Positions 1 through 6,284 of a DNA stretch of 6,522 nt are shown here, piece after piece. The notes beneath the pieces are model-generated. The model saw only the letters and a program-made list of their open reading frames with translations. It did no database searches and had not been told where the DNA came from. The translations under genes were made by a program, and so were the position numbers. The first letter of the stretch is position 1, and every line of letters begins with the position of its first letter. Where the stretch lies: positions 1 to 6,522 of the forward strand of contig JAKJEK010000054.1 of NCBI GenBank assembly GCA_022705465.1, written 5' to 3'. The DNA comes from Patescibacteria group bacterium. Lineage in GTDB: Bacteria > Patescibacteriota > UBA1384 > XYA2-FULL-43-10 > 1-14-0-10-43-13.

Positions 1-802
1 TAAATAGAATAAAACGCAAAATCTTGCCAATCTCCCATTTGCGCGGCTTGGTCAGCCAATCGTTATCAACCTCGTCGGTGGGAATAGTGATTTGCGAAAA
101 GTCATAGAGGAGGTTGGTGGTGAGCACCTGGATCGGTAGCATGGGTAGGAATGGCAGGAACGCGCTGGCCCCAACGACACTGAACATGTTGCCAAAGTTC
201 GAACTGGCCGCCATCTTGATGTACTTGACAATGTTGCCGAACACGCGCCGGCCTTCCAGCACGCCCTGCTCCAATATCAGCAGGCTGTTTTCTAGCAGGA
301 TGAGATCGGATGACTCCTTGGCGATGTCCACCGCGCTGTCTACCGAGATGCCCACATCGGCTGTCTTTAAGGCTGGGGCGTCGTTTATACCGTCACCTAT
401 GAACCCCAACACGTGGCCCTTGCTTTGGAGCACACGGATTATGTGTTCCTTGTGAGCCGGTGTCAGTCTTGCAAAGACGCTGGTCGCACTGGCGGCTTCG
501 GCCAGTTCTGTCGTGGTCATTGTCTCGATCTGGGAACCGAGCAAGAGATGCTCCACCGGCATGCCCACTTCCTTGCAGATGTAGGCGGTGATGATCTCGT
601 TATCACCGGTCAGGACCTTGACGTCCACGTTCAAGCTGTGAAGTCGCTTCAATGTCTCCTTAGCTGTGTCCTTTGGTGGGTCGAGGAAGGCCAGGAAACC
701 TAGCAGGATAAGGTTCGACTCATCCTTGACCGAGTAAACCGGCTCATCTGAGGCGCCCGGAATTTGCTTATAGGCCAAGGCAATCACCCGGAAGCCCTGA
801 CC
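1..802 (-). pseudogene. mgtA: C-terminal part of the Mg2+ P-type ATPase, out of frame with its N-terminal part, cut by the window edge
   Basis: Reading the minus strand from about 802 down to base 1 gives an open frame of about 267 codons with no stop. It continues the ATPase encoded at 784-2244 but in a different frame. It starts with QGFRVIALAYK, the end of the nucleotide-binding domain. It then shows FLDPPK, the TGDN motif and the hinge motif GDGINDAPAL (374-397), all P-domain hallmarks. NLLYDFSQITIP near the left edge is the transmembrane signature of the MgtA/MgtB subfamily. Transmembrane helices 7-10 lie outside the window. Without a frame correction this part is not made as one chain with the phosphorylation domain. 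An internal start (GTG in CGG-GTG-ATT, or ATG at 560-562) could produce only a fragment with no phosphorylation site. Family assignment is sure; whether the break is biological or a sequencing error is open. Confidence 0.85.
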
Positions 803-2244
803 AACTGTCGGCGTTTGGCGTCGTGCTCGGGCAGAACTTCGATGACATCCCCTTTGACTTCCACCCGGGTACACAGGCTCATCATTTCATCCACCGCGCC
901 CTTGCAGATCAGTGTGTTCAATCCGGTTCCATCTTCTACCACCACCGACATCCGGCGACGTACGAAGTCGAAAGGAATCTCGTCAATTTTGCGGTACTTC
1001 TCTTTCGCTTTCAGGCGCTCTTCCAGTTCCTCATGGTTGAGGATCGCTTCGTCGAGCAGGTTTTTCAACCCGGTATGGTGGTAGCTGTTCAGGTAGCCGT
1101 AATCAAGCACCTTCTCACTGGGATCGCCGAACACGTCTAGATGCTTTTCGAGAACGATCTTGCCTTGGGTGAGGGTGCCGGTCTTGTCGGTGCACAGCAC
1201 GTCCATCGCCCCGAAGTTCTGGATGGCGTTCAGGCGTTTGACGATCACTTTCTTGCGGGCCATTGCCAGCGCGCCTTTGGACAGGTTAACGGTCACGATC
1301 ATGGGCAGCATCTCGGGGGTCAGACCAACTGTCACGGCCATGGTGAAAAGGAAAGCTTCCAGCCAGTCGTGCTTGCTCAGTCCGTTGATGAGGAACACAG
1401 CTGGAGCCATCACGGCGATGAAGTAGATCATTAGCCAGGTGAACTTGTTGACGCCCTTGTCGAAACTGGTCAACTGGCGTTGCCCGACGGTACTGGCGGC
1501 CAGCGATCCAAAGTAGGTTCGGTCCCCGGTACATATGACCACTGCCGTCGCTGATCCACTCTCCACGTTGGAACCCAGAAAGCAGATGTTGGGAAGTTCT
1601 AGCGGGTTCTGAACGTCTGCCGTCGTCGGAGCTGCTTTCTTCTCCACAGGCAGGGCTTCGCCGGTGAGGGCCGCTTGATTCAAGAACAGGTCTTTGGCGA
1701 AAAGCACCCGTACATCAGCCGGCGTCATATCGCCGGCTGCCAGACGGATTATATCGCCAGGTACCAACATCTTGAGCGATACTTCTTCTTCCTTGCCACC
1801 TCGCACCAAAGTCGCAGTATTTCTGACCATCGCTCGGAGCTTCTCGGCCGCGTTATCAGCACGCATCTCCTGGAGAAAACGCAACACCACGCCCAGAACC
1901 ACCATCACGAAAATGACAACCATCGCCCGCAGGTCACCGGTTAGAAAGGAAAGCACGCCCAACGCCCCGAGCAAGAGGACCAATGGATTCACAAGGTTAC
2001 CCAAGAGGCGTATCAGGGCCGATTGACGCTTCTCTCGGGCAATCTCGTTCGTCCCGACCTTCTTCAAGCGAAAATCAGCTTCCGCCACGCTCAGGCCGCT
2101 GAGGTTTGATCCAAGTTCCTTCAGGACGGTATCGGGATCGGCACGCGCCTTTTCCAATAGTTGAACGGAATAATGCACCCCGTTTCCGCCAGGGAGGTTA
2201 CCTGGGTACTGAGATGTGTTCAGTGTCTTCTTTGTAATTTCCAT
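784..2244 (-). CDS. mgtA: Magnesium-translocating P-type ATPase, N-terminal portion (486 aa, ended early by a frameshift)
   Basis: P-type ATPase of the MgtA/MgtB (P3B) family, an inner-membrane pump that brings Mg2+ into the cell. Visible parts in order: cation-ATPase N-terminal domain (about residues 25-80), TM1-TM2 (about 84-124), actuator domain with TGEA at 194-197 in place of the usual TGES, TM3-TM4 (about 268-318) with the MgtA-type GLTPEMLPM, and the phosphorylation motif DKTGTLT with the acceptor at D353. Then comes the start of the nucleotide-binding domain with DEIPFDFVRRRMSVV (421-435) and CKGA (447-450). The frame ends at TGA 784-786 just after KRRQLV, where family members continue into a (Q)GFRV segment; that segment is present in another frame. 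The ATG at 2244 follows a weak AAGG five bases upstream. The gene lies about 138 bp after mlaD and is far more GC-rich. The truncated product would lack part of the ATP-binding site and helices 5-10, so it should be inactive alone. Confidence 0.88.
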   Translation of the reverse strand: MEITKKTLNTSQYPGNLPGGNGVHYSVQLLEKARADPDTVLKELGSNLSGLSVAEADFRLKKVGTNEIAREKRQSALIRLLGNLVNPLVLLLGALGVLSFLTGDLRAMVVIFVMVVLGVVLRFLQEMRADNAAEKLRAMVRNTATLVRGGKEEEVSLKMLVPGDIIRLAAGDMTPADVRVLFAKDLFLNQAALTGEALPVEKKAAPTTADVQNPLELPNICFLGSNVESGSATAVVICTGDRTYFGSLAASTVGQRQLTSFDKGVNKFTWLMIYFIAVMAPAVFLINGLSKHDWLEAFLFTMAVTVGLTPEMLPMIVTVNLSKGALAMARKKVIVKRLNAIQNFGAMDVLCTDKTGTLTQGKIVLEKHLDVFGDPSEKVLDYGYLNSYHHTGLKNLLDEAILNHEELEERLKAKEKYRKIDEIPFDFVRRRMSVVVEDGTGLNTLICKGAVDEMMSLCTRVEVKGDVIEVLPEHDAKRRQLVRASG

Positions 2245-2382
2245 TCATGCCTTTGCTGGATGCTATATTGTCTTGGCCTTGTTGAGAGGTCTACGAGATT
2301 GGCGTCGAGGTCAGCAGCAAAGTCTTTATCTGCCTGCATGGCAACTGAGTTCTCCGTCTAATAGACTGGAACCAATTACCAT

Positions 2383-3285
2383 TTAAAAACCCCACAACAG
2401 CCAACTATTTTTTGCCTCCTTAGTAAGTATTTTAAAACTAGTTAAACCTTCATGCAAATTAACAAGAATAGAATCTAAATTTTGCGCCATGGAGGGATCA
2501 ATTAACAACCTTCCTATTGTTCCTTTTCCTGATTGTATATTGTCAGTAATATTAGACAATTCACTTGTGATATGGAATGCATTATCAGAAGTTGTTTTTA
2601 ATGAAATCAGAATATCTTCCAAACTAACAAGAGTAGAATCTAAATTTTTTGAGAAGCCATTTTTTGCATTATTTATAAGGTTGTTAAATTCAGCAGAACC
2701 TTCTTGCAAATTAACAAAAATAGAATCTATATTTTGCGACATGGATGTATCCATTAACAACCTTCCAATTGTTCCTTTTCCTGATTGTATATTGGCTGCA
2801 ATATTAGACAAATCACTTGTGATATGGGCTGCATTATCAGAAGTTGTTTTTAATGAAATTAGAATATCTTCCAAATTAATTGGCTGGACTGTTTGGATAA
2901 TATCGATATTTTCTATTCCCACTTCATCGCCTGTTCCTGGATTTATGATTAAAACTTTATTCCCAATAAGTCCCTCCGAACCAATACTTGCAAACGCGTT
3001 CTTCTTAATAAACTTTCGAATGCTTTCATCAATTACTATTTCTACTTTAACCGAAGTATCACTCAGAAGACTAATATTGTCTATAGTCCCAACGTTTACT
3101 CCTAATAACCGTACGTTATTTCCTGCTTGAAGTCCGCCAACATCTTTAAATACTCCGCTTACGCGAAAGGTACTTCTGAATATTTGCTGCCTCTCACCGA
3201 TAAAATATATTCCTACAAGAAATAGCGCTATTCCAAGGGAAATAAATATTCCCATCCTGATTTTATTACCTGTGTCTTTTTTCAT
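2383..3285 (-). CDS. mlaD: MlaD-type MCE-domain protein, substrate-binding subunit of a phospholipid ABC transporter
   Basis: A 300-residue inner-membrane-anchored periplasmic protein of the MlaD/MCE family. MCE subunits form a hexameric ring on the MlaE permease dimer and guide lipids between inner and outer membrane. A single N-terminal transmembrane helix spans about residues 11-30, with no signal peptidase site. One MCE domain covers about 37-115 (VSGVFKDVGGLQAGNNVRLL then GVNVGTI). The rest is predicted helical. Residues 138-209 and 222-293 are two copies of one 72-residue unit starting LEDILISLKTTSDNA and containing IQSGKGTIGRLL. The C-terminus SWLLWGF resembles the WLLRG ending common in this branch. 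A good AAGGAG site lies eight bases before the ATG. It is 30 bp downstream of mlaF and last of the mlaE-F-D set. The gene is strongly AT-rich. No mlaC or mlaB follows; the next gene is an unrelated ATPase. Confidence 0.9.
   Translation of the reverse strand: MKKDTGNKIRMGIFISLGIALFLVGIYFIGERQQIFRSTFRVSGVFKDVGGLQAGNNVRLLGVNVGTIDNISLLSDTSVKVEIVIDESIRKFIKKNAFASIGSEGLIGNKVLIINPGTGDEVGIENIDIIQTVQPINLEDILISLKTTSDNAAHITSDLSNIAANIQSGKGTIGRLLMDTSMSQNIDSIFVNLQEGSAEFNNLINNAKNGFSKNLDSTLVSLEDILISLKTTSDNAFHITSELSNITDNIQSGKGTIGRLLIDPSMAQNLDSILVNLHEGLTSFKILTKEAKNSWLLWGF
2407..2622 (-). repeat. Second copy of the 252-bp-period tandem duplication in mlaD
   Basis: Encodes MlaD residues 222-293. It lines up with 2659-2874 at an exact offset of 252 bp, so the frame is kept. 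Over 2503-2622 versus 2755-2874 I count 8 mismatches in 120 bases, about 93% identity; the 3' part of the unit (2407-2502) has diverged more. Confidence 0.9.
2659..2874 (-). repeat. First copy of the 252-bp-period tandem duplication in mlaD
   Basis: Encodes MlaD residues 138-209, directly after the MCE domain. Both copies start at LEDILISL and end at AKN. A 12-residue linker (residues 210-221, GFSKNLDSTLVS) separates them. Confidence 0.9.
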
Positions 3286-3293
3286 TTGATCTA

Positions 3294-3299
3294 CTCCTT
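3294..3299 (-). promoter_or_regulatory. Ribosome binding site of mlaD
   Basis: AAGGAG on the minus strand, eight bases before the ATG at 3283-3285. It is much stronger than the sites before mlaF and mlaE and supports the chosen mlaD start, inside the 30-bp gap after mlaF. Confidence 0.8.
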
Positions 3300-3315
3300 C
3301 AGTTTGTCCAAGGTA

Positions 3316-4104
3316 CTATTCAAAAAACGATCTTATCCAGGCATCTGCCGAATTCGCGAGATCGATATATGACCCTTCTGCAGCACATATTCCATCTTTA
3401 ATCACTATGATTCTATTTGCCGTGCGTCTGGCGCATTCAATATCGTGTGTGATAATGATGGAAGAAGTATTATACATTTTTTGTACATCCAGAATGAGGT
3501 TGCTTATTTCTTTTGATGTTATAGGATCCAGCCCGGTTGTAGGTTCATCATAAAGCATTATCTCGGGTTTTAAAATCAGCGATCTGGCTAAACCTAACCT
3601 CTTACGCATACCTCCGGAAAGTTCTGAAGGCATCATCTCAATCGCTGTAGCAAGTCCTACATTGTGTAATGCTTCTTTTATCAGTGAGCTCAATCCTTCT
3701 TTGGATATTGAACGTAATTGTCTTCTAAGCGAAAATTCAAGATTTTCTCTCACTGTCATGGAATCATAGAGGGCGCTGCTTTGAAAAAGGAAACCTATCT
3801 TTTTGCGTATTTCAATTAGCTCCTTATCCTCGACTTCGGAAATATTTCGCCCAAGTATTACAAGTTCACCTTCATCAAAATCAACCAAACCCACAATACA
3901 TTTAATGAGTACAGATTTACCGGTTCCGGATTTCCCGAGTACAACGAGATTCTCTCCTTTATGAAGCACTAAGTTAATATCCCGCAACACACGATTATTG
4001 CCAAACGATTTCTTAAGATGTTCCATCTCAACGACAACAAGCCCGTTTTGCTTATTATCGTGTTCAGTTGTTTTAGAGGTTGCATTAGCTATCATTCTTT
4101 TCAT
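3316..4104 (-). CDS. mlaF: MlaF-type ATP-binding subunit of a phospholipid ABC transporter
   Basis: A 262-residue cytoplasmic ABC ATPase that powers the MlaE permease. All nucleotide-binding elements are present: Walker A GKSGTGKS at 57-64, Q-loop Q108 in FLFQSSALYDSMTV, signature LSGGM at 162-166, Walker B IMLYDE at 182-187 followed by PTTGLDP, and H-loop H220 in IITHD. The FQSSALYDSMTV stretch and the SGGMRKR form of the signature are typical of the MlaF/Ttg2A branch rather than of general ABC importers. The first 20 or so residues are an unconserved polar leader; the ATGs at residues 1 and 4 are both possible starts, with M27 (just before HLKKSF) a less likely one. The ATG is eight bases after the mlaE stop, so the two genes are surely co-transcribed and probably translationally coupled. 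No lesion is visible. Confidence 0.93.
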   Translation of the reverse strand: MKRMIANATSKTTEHDNKQNGLVVVEMEHLKKSFGNNRVLRDINLVLHKGENLVVLGKSGTGKSVLIKCIVGLVDFDEGELVILGRNISEVEDKELIEIRKKIGFLFQSSALYDSMTVRENLEFSLRRQLRSISKEGLSSLIKEALHNVGLATAIEMMPSELSGGMRKRLGLARSLILKPEIMLYDEPTTGLDPITSKEISNLILDVQKMYNTSSIIITHDIECARRTANRIIVIKDGICAAEGSYIDLANSADAWIRSFFE

Positions 4105-4112
4105 TACCCGAT

Positions 4113-4940
4113 TTAGTTTTGAAACAAACTCGTGATTTGTACCGCTACCACATCTATGAGAAAAACCATTAAAGATGAGAATACTACGGCTGAGTTAGCT
4201 GCTTTCCCAACTCCCTCAGTTCCAGTATTAGAATTAAATCCTTTATAACATCCAATAAGTCCGACTGCAAATCCGAAGAAAAATGTTTTGATGAAAGCCG
4301 GGAACAGATCGTTATATTCGAGATTTTGGAATACCTGCGAAAAGAATAAGTGACCACTTACATCTCCCCGCAAATTAACACCGACTAATGATCCGAACAA
4401 ACCTACAGCATCGGCAAAAACTACCAACACCGGAAGCATCAATGTTGTAGAAACTACCCTTGTAACAATAAGATACTTAAACGGATTGGTGCCTGAAACC
4501 TGCATTGCATCAATTTGTTCAGATACATTCATTGATGCCAGTTCTGCCCCAATTCCCGATCCAACTTTTCCGGCATAGATTAACGCAGTTATTACCGGTC
4601 CTATCTCTCGTATAATTGAAACTGCAACCATGGTAGGTAACCACGATACCGCTCCAAACTTTTCCAAAGTGGGTCTTGACTGAATTGTAAGCACAAGCCC
4701 GATAATAAAGCCTGTAATCCCTACCAAGGGAAGAGACTTGTAACCGATCAGAAAAAATTGTTTAATAAGTTCACTAAACTCATACGGCGGCTTAAATACT
4801 TCTTTGAAAAAGCGCAAAGTAAAAATTGTAAGCGAAGATATTTCTAAAAAAAATTTGTTAATTAATGAGTCAGAAATAGTCCTTGAAAACGCTTCCGGGA
4901 TAATTTCTGCTTCATGGTGTTGATTTTGGGATTGTTCCAT
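4113..4940 (-). CDS. mlaE: MlaE-type permease subunit of a phospholipid ABC transporter
   Basis: A 275-residue multi-spanning inner-membrane protein of the MlaE/Ttg2B permease family. It forms the dimeric core on which MlaF and MlaD assemble. Recognisable parts: the amphipathic N-terminal region, a first hydrophobic segment SLPLVGITGFIIGLVLTIQS, the conserved core IREIGPVITALIYAGKVGSG, then the coupling motif SEQIDAMQVSGTNP, and near the end the family signature GCYKGFNSNTGTEGVGKAAN before the last helix. I start it at the ATG at 4938-4940 (MEQSQNQ). A longer reading to 5060 adds 40 basic residues lying wholly inside the cupin gene in another frame, with the GC-rich composition of that gene, so it is spurious. 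A weak GGA lies ten bases upstream. It begins 13 bp after the cupin stop and ends 8 bp before mlaF. It is strongly AT-rich. Confidence 0.92.
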   Translation of the reverse strand: MEQSQNQHHEAEIIPEAFSRTISDSLINKFFLEISSLTIFTLRFFKEVFKPPYEFSELIKQFFLIGYKSLPLVGITGFIIGLVLTIQSRPTLEKFGAVSWLPTMVAVSIIREIGPVITALIYAGKVGSGIGAELASMNVSEQIDAMQVSGTNPFKYLIVTRVVSTTLMLPVLVVFADAVGLFGSLVGVNLRGDVSGHLFFSQVFQNLEYNDLFPAFIKTFFFGFAVGLIGCYKGFNSNTGTEGVGKAANSAVVFSSLMVFLIDVVAVQITSLFQN

Positions 4941-4953
4941 AATATTTTTTCCA

Positions 4954-5358
4954 TTATTCGTTATCTTTTTCCGTCGTTTTGCCGTCGAAGTGTTCGTGAT
5001 CGGCCTCCGCTTCGTCGCGAGTATGGTGGACGACACCGTCACGATGATTTGGCGGCGCATAGAGCGTATAGAGCTTCAGGGGAACTCGGCCGGTATTGAT
5101 AATGTTGTGATTCGTCCCTGCCGGGACTACTACAGCGAAGCCCGCGCGGATCACCGTCCGAACACCATCGAGAACCGCCTCACCGGTCCCCTCCTCCACT
5201 CGAAAGAACTGGTCGAGCTTGTGTACTTCCGCCCCGATCTCTTCCTTAGGCTTTAGTGCCATCACGACAAGCTGGCAGTGCCTTGTCGTATAAAGCACCC
5301 GGCGAAACTCGACATTCTTGACGGCGAGACCCTCGATGTCTTGCACAAAGCCTTTCAT
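4954..5358 (-). CDS. Small single-domain cupin protein
   Basis: A 134-residue cytoplasmic protein of the cupin superfamily. Cupin motif 1 is seen as EIGAEVHKLDQFFRVEEGTG and motif 2 as VVPAGTNHNIINTG, giving candidate metal ligands H and Q/E in the first and H in the second. The segment LKLYTLYAPPNHRDGVVH and the C-terminal EHFDGKTTE are, from memory, characteristic of one widespread cupin group with no established reaction. I cannot assign a substrate. The ATG at 5356-5358 is preferred over the one at 5388 because AGAGGAG lies five bases before it. Four extra residues, KDNE, follow the usual GKTTE ending, and their codons are AT-rich like the next gene. The GC-rich body contrasts with mlaE, which starts 13 bp downstream. 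The gene is intact. Confidence 0.85.
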   Translation of the reverse strand: MKGFVQDIEGLAVKNVEFRRVLYTTRHCQLVVMALKPKEEIGAEVHKLDQFFRVEEGTGEAVLDGVRTVIRAGFAVVVPAGTNHNIINTGRVPLKLYTLYAPPNHRDGVVHHTRDEAEADHEHFDGKTTEKDNE

Positions 5359-5363
5359 AAAGA

Positions 5364-5370
5364 CTCCTCT
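5364..5370 (-). promoter_or_regulatory. Ribosome binding site of the cupin gene
   Basis: AGAGGAG on the minus strand, five bases before the ATG at 5356-5358. It decides the start over the in-frame ATG ten codons upstream, which has no such site. Confidence 0.85.
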
Positions 5371-5454
5371 GGTTTGCAAGTTCAACATTTAATCAGAGCT
5401 TACCTCACTGCTACATCCAACAACATTCACAGAAGACGAGCCTTCTTTTCTGAC

Positions 5455-5523
5455 ATCTAACGGCATCGCACACCAAACGAGGACTGTTTGACGGCACACG
5501 GTGGGTGGAGCGCCTTGTCAGGT
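5455..5523 (-). other. attC-like imperfect palindrome downstream of the sod pseudogene
   Basis: A 69-bp element on the minus strand, beginning 38 bp after the repaired stop of the superoxide dismutase. It starts with ACCTGAC, one mismatch from the attC box RYYYAAC, followed by AAGGCGCTCCACC. It ends with GTTAGAT, a perfect GTTRRRY box, preceded by GGTGTGCGATGCC, which partly pairs with the left arm (GGC/GCC and CACC/GGTG). A short CAAAC/GTTTG hairpin lies in the middle. Length, orientation relative to the gene, and box layout fit an integron cassette recombination site. No integrase gene is in the window and the inner pairing is poor, so a chance or decayed match is possible. Confidence 0.3.
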
Positions 5524-5561
5524 TTGTTTTATTATTAAGATAGCGACCCTTCAAGTTGCCG

Positions 5562-6190
5562 TCAGCAAAGGTTCTCTTCCGCGAATCCCAAGTGATCAGT
5601 TTGTCAAGTGCGGCGTTGACATAATCCACGCGGCGATTCTGATAATCCAAGAAGTAGGCATGCTCCCACAAATCGATGGTCAAGAGTGGCTTCATGCCCT
5701 TTGTCAATGGGATATCCACATTGCCGGTCTTGACTGCCTCACCTTAAGCTTATCGCCATCCAGCACGAGCCATGCACAACCACTGCCAAACTGGGACATT
5801 TCTGCAGTCGCCAACTCCTTCTTGCATGCATCCAGGGTGCCGAAGGAATTCTCGATCTTTTTGCTTCAACATTTCGGATGGTTCATCACTGCCCTTCGGC
5901 CTCAGACTTCTCCAGTAAAAAATGTGGTTCCATGTTTGCACTGCATTATTGAAGAACGGGGTCTTGTCATCTTTGCCAGTTGTTTCGGGGATGATTTTCT
6001 CCAACAGCAGGTCCATAAACGCCGTCCCTCTCACCAGCTTGTTCAGGTTATCGACATATCCCTTGTGATGCTTGCCATAGCGGAAAACAATCGTATTGGC
6101 AGAGATTACGGGTTCCAGCCCTTTATCAGCATAAGGCAGGAACTGTAGAACATGTGGAAATGCACTTTAAATCATGCTATTACTTATCAT
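5562..6190 (-). pseudogene. sodB: Fe/Mn superoxide dismutase pseudogene
   Basis: Clear Fe/Mn superoxide dismutase similarity runs through the whole interval but in four pieces. Recognised parts: LPYADKGLEPVISANTI, GKHHKGYVDNLNKLV, FNNAVQTWNHIFYWRSLRPKG, then (new frame) SFGTLDACKKEL and FGSGCAWLVLDGDKLKV, then (new frame) NVDIPLTKGMKPLLTIDLWE with HAYFLDYQNRR, then (new frame) WDFAEENLC and stop. Lesions: in-frame TAA at 6167-6169, codon 8 after the well-placed ATG; an extra A in the run at 5858-5862; a base missing near 5737; a T missing near 5584. With these three indels repaired the length is exactly 210 codons. The first metal ligand (His26 in E. coli SodB) is Arg (CGC at 6080-6082), and the Trp of GSGW is Cys. 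The other ligands, WNH and DLWEH, remain. Q in NNAVQ suggests the Fe type. The product would have detoxified superoxide; as it stands it cannot be made or bind iron normally. Confidence 0.88.
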
Positions 6191-6194
6191 GTTG

Positions 6195-6202
6195 CCTCCC
6201 CT
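6195..6202 (-). promoter_or_regulatory. Ribosome binding site of the sod pseudogene
   Basis: AGGGGAGG on the minus strand, four bases before the ATG at 6188-6190. The ATG is in frame with the dismutase reading frame but meets TAA after seven codons. The good site marks the former start and shows that the stop is a lesion inside the gene, not upstream sequence. Confidence 0.7.
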
Positions 6203-6208
6203 GTGGTG

Positions 6209-6281
6209 ATGTAAAGCTTGCCCGCTCACTACAGCCGCGTACAAGCGTTTGCGCGCGCCTTGGCGAGCGACATGTTGGACG
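6209..6281 (-). other. Possible degenerate attC-like element between the coiled-coil gene and the sod pseudogene
   Basis: A 73-bp stretch on the minus strand, starting four bases after the coiled-coil stop. It opens with GTCCAAC, a perfect RYYYAAC box, followed by ATGTCGCTC. It closes with GAGCGGGCAAGC and TTTACAT, two mismatches from GTTRRRY. CGCTC and GAGCG form an inner inverted repeat, as attC L boxes would. The left arm shares the pattern ACAWGKCGCTC with the element at 5455-5523. The right box is weak, so this is a low-confidence call. Confidence 0.18.
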
Positions 6282-6284
6282 TCC

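Noticed and set aside
2220..2339. A 39-codon minus-strand ORF (starts MQADKDFAADLDANL) overlapping the mgtA start, possibly a regulatory leader
   Set aside because: GGAG is 12 bases from the ATG, too far; there is no proline run or attenuator hairpin as in known mgt leaders, and no recognised homology. Chance cannot be excluded.
2355..2367. GTCTA/TAGAC inverted repeat after mlaD as a terminator
   Set aside because: The arms are five bases with a single-base loop and there is no T-run; it cannot form a useful stem.
2489..3130. Long plus-strand ORF (213 aa) antisense to mlaD
   Set aside because: It is a shadow of the AT-rich, repeat-containing mlaD. It contains the same duplication and has no recognisable domain or ribosome binding site.
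4941..5060. N-terminal extension of 40 residues on MlaE
   Set aside because: It lies inside the cupin gene in another frame, has cupin-like GC content, and has no family similarity. The ATG at 4940 gives a normal MlaE.
5473..5489. CAAAC/GTTTG hairpin as a rho-independent terminator after sod
   Set aside because: Only five base pairs with a seven-base loop, and no T-run follows on either strand.
5411..5561. Extension of the C-terminal sod frame to a 102-residue protein
   Set aside because: The frame runs past the real end of the dismutase because a T is missing near 5584. After WD the residues have no dismutase similarity, whereas the shifted frame gives WDFAEENLC and a stop.
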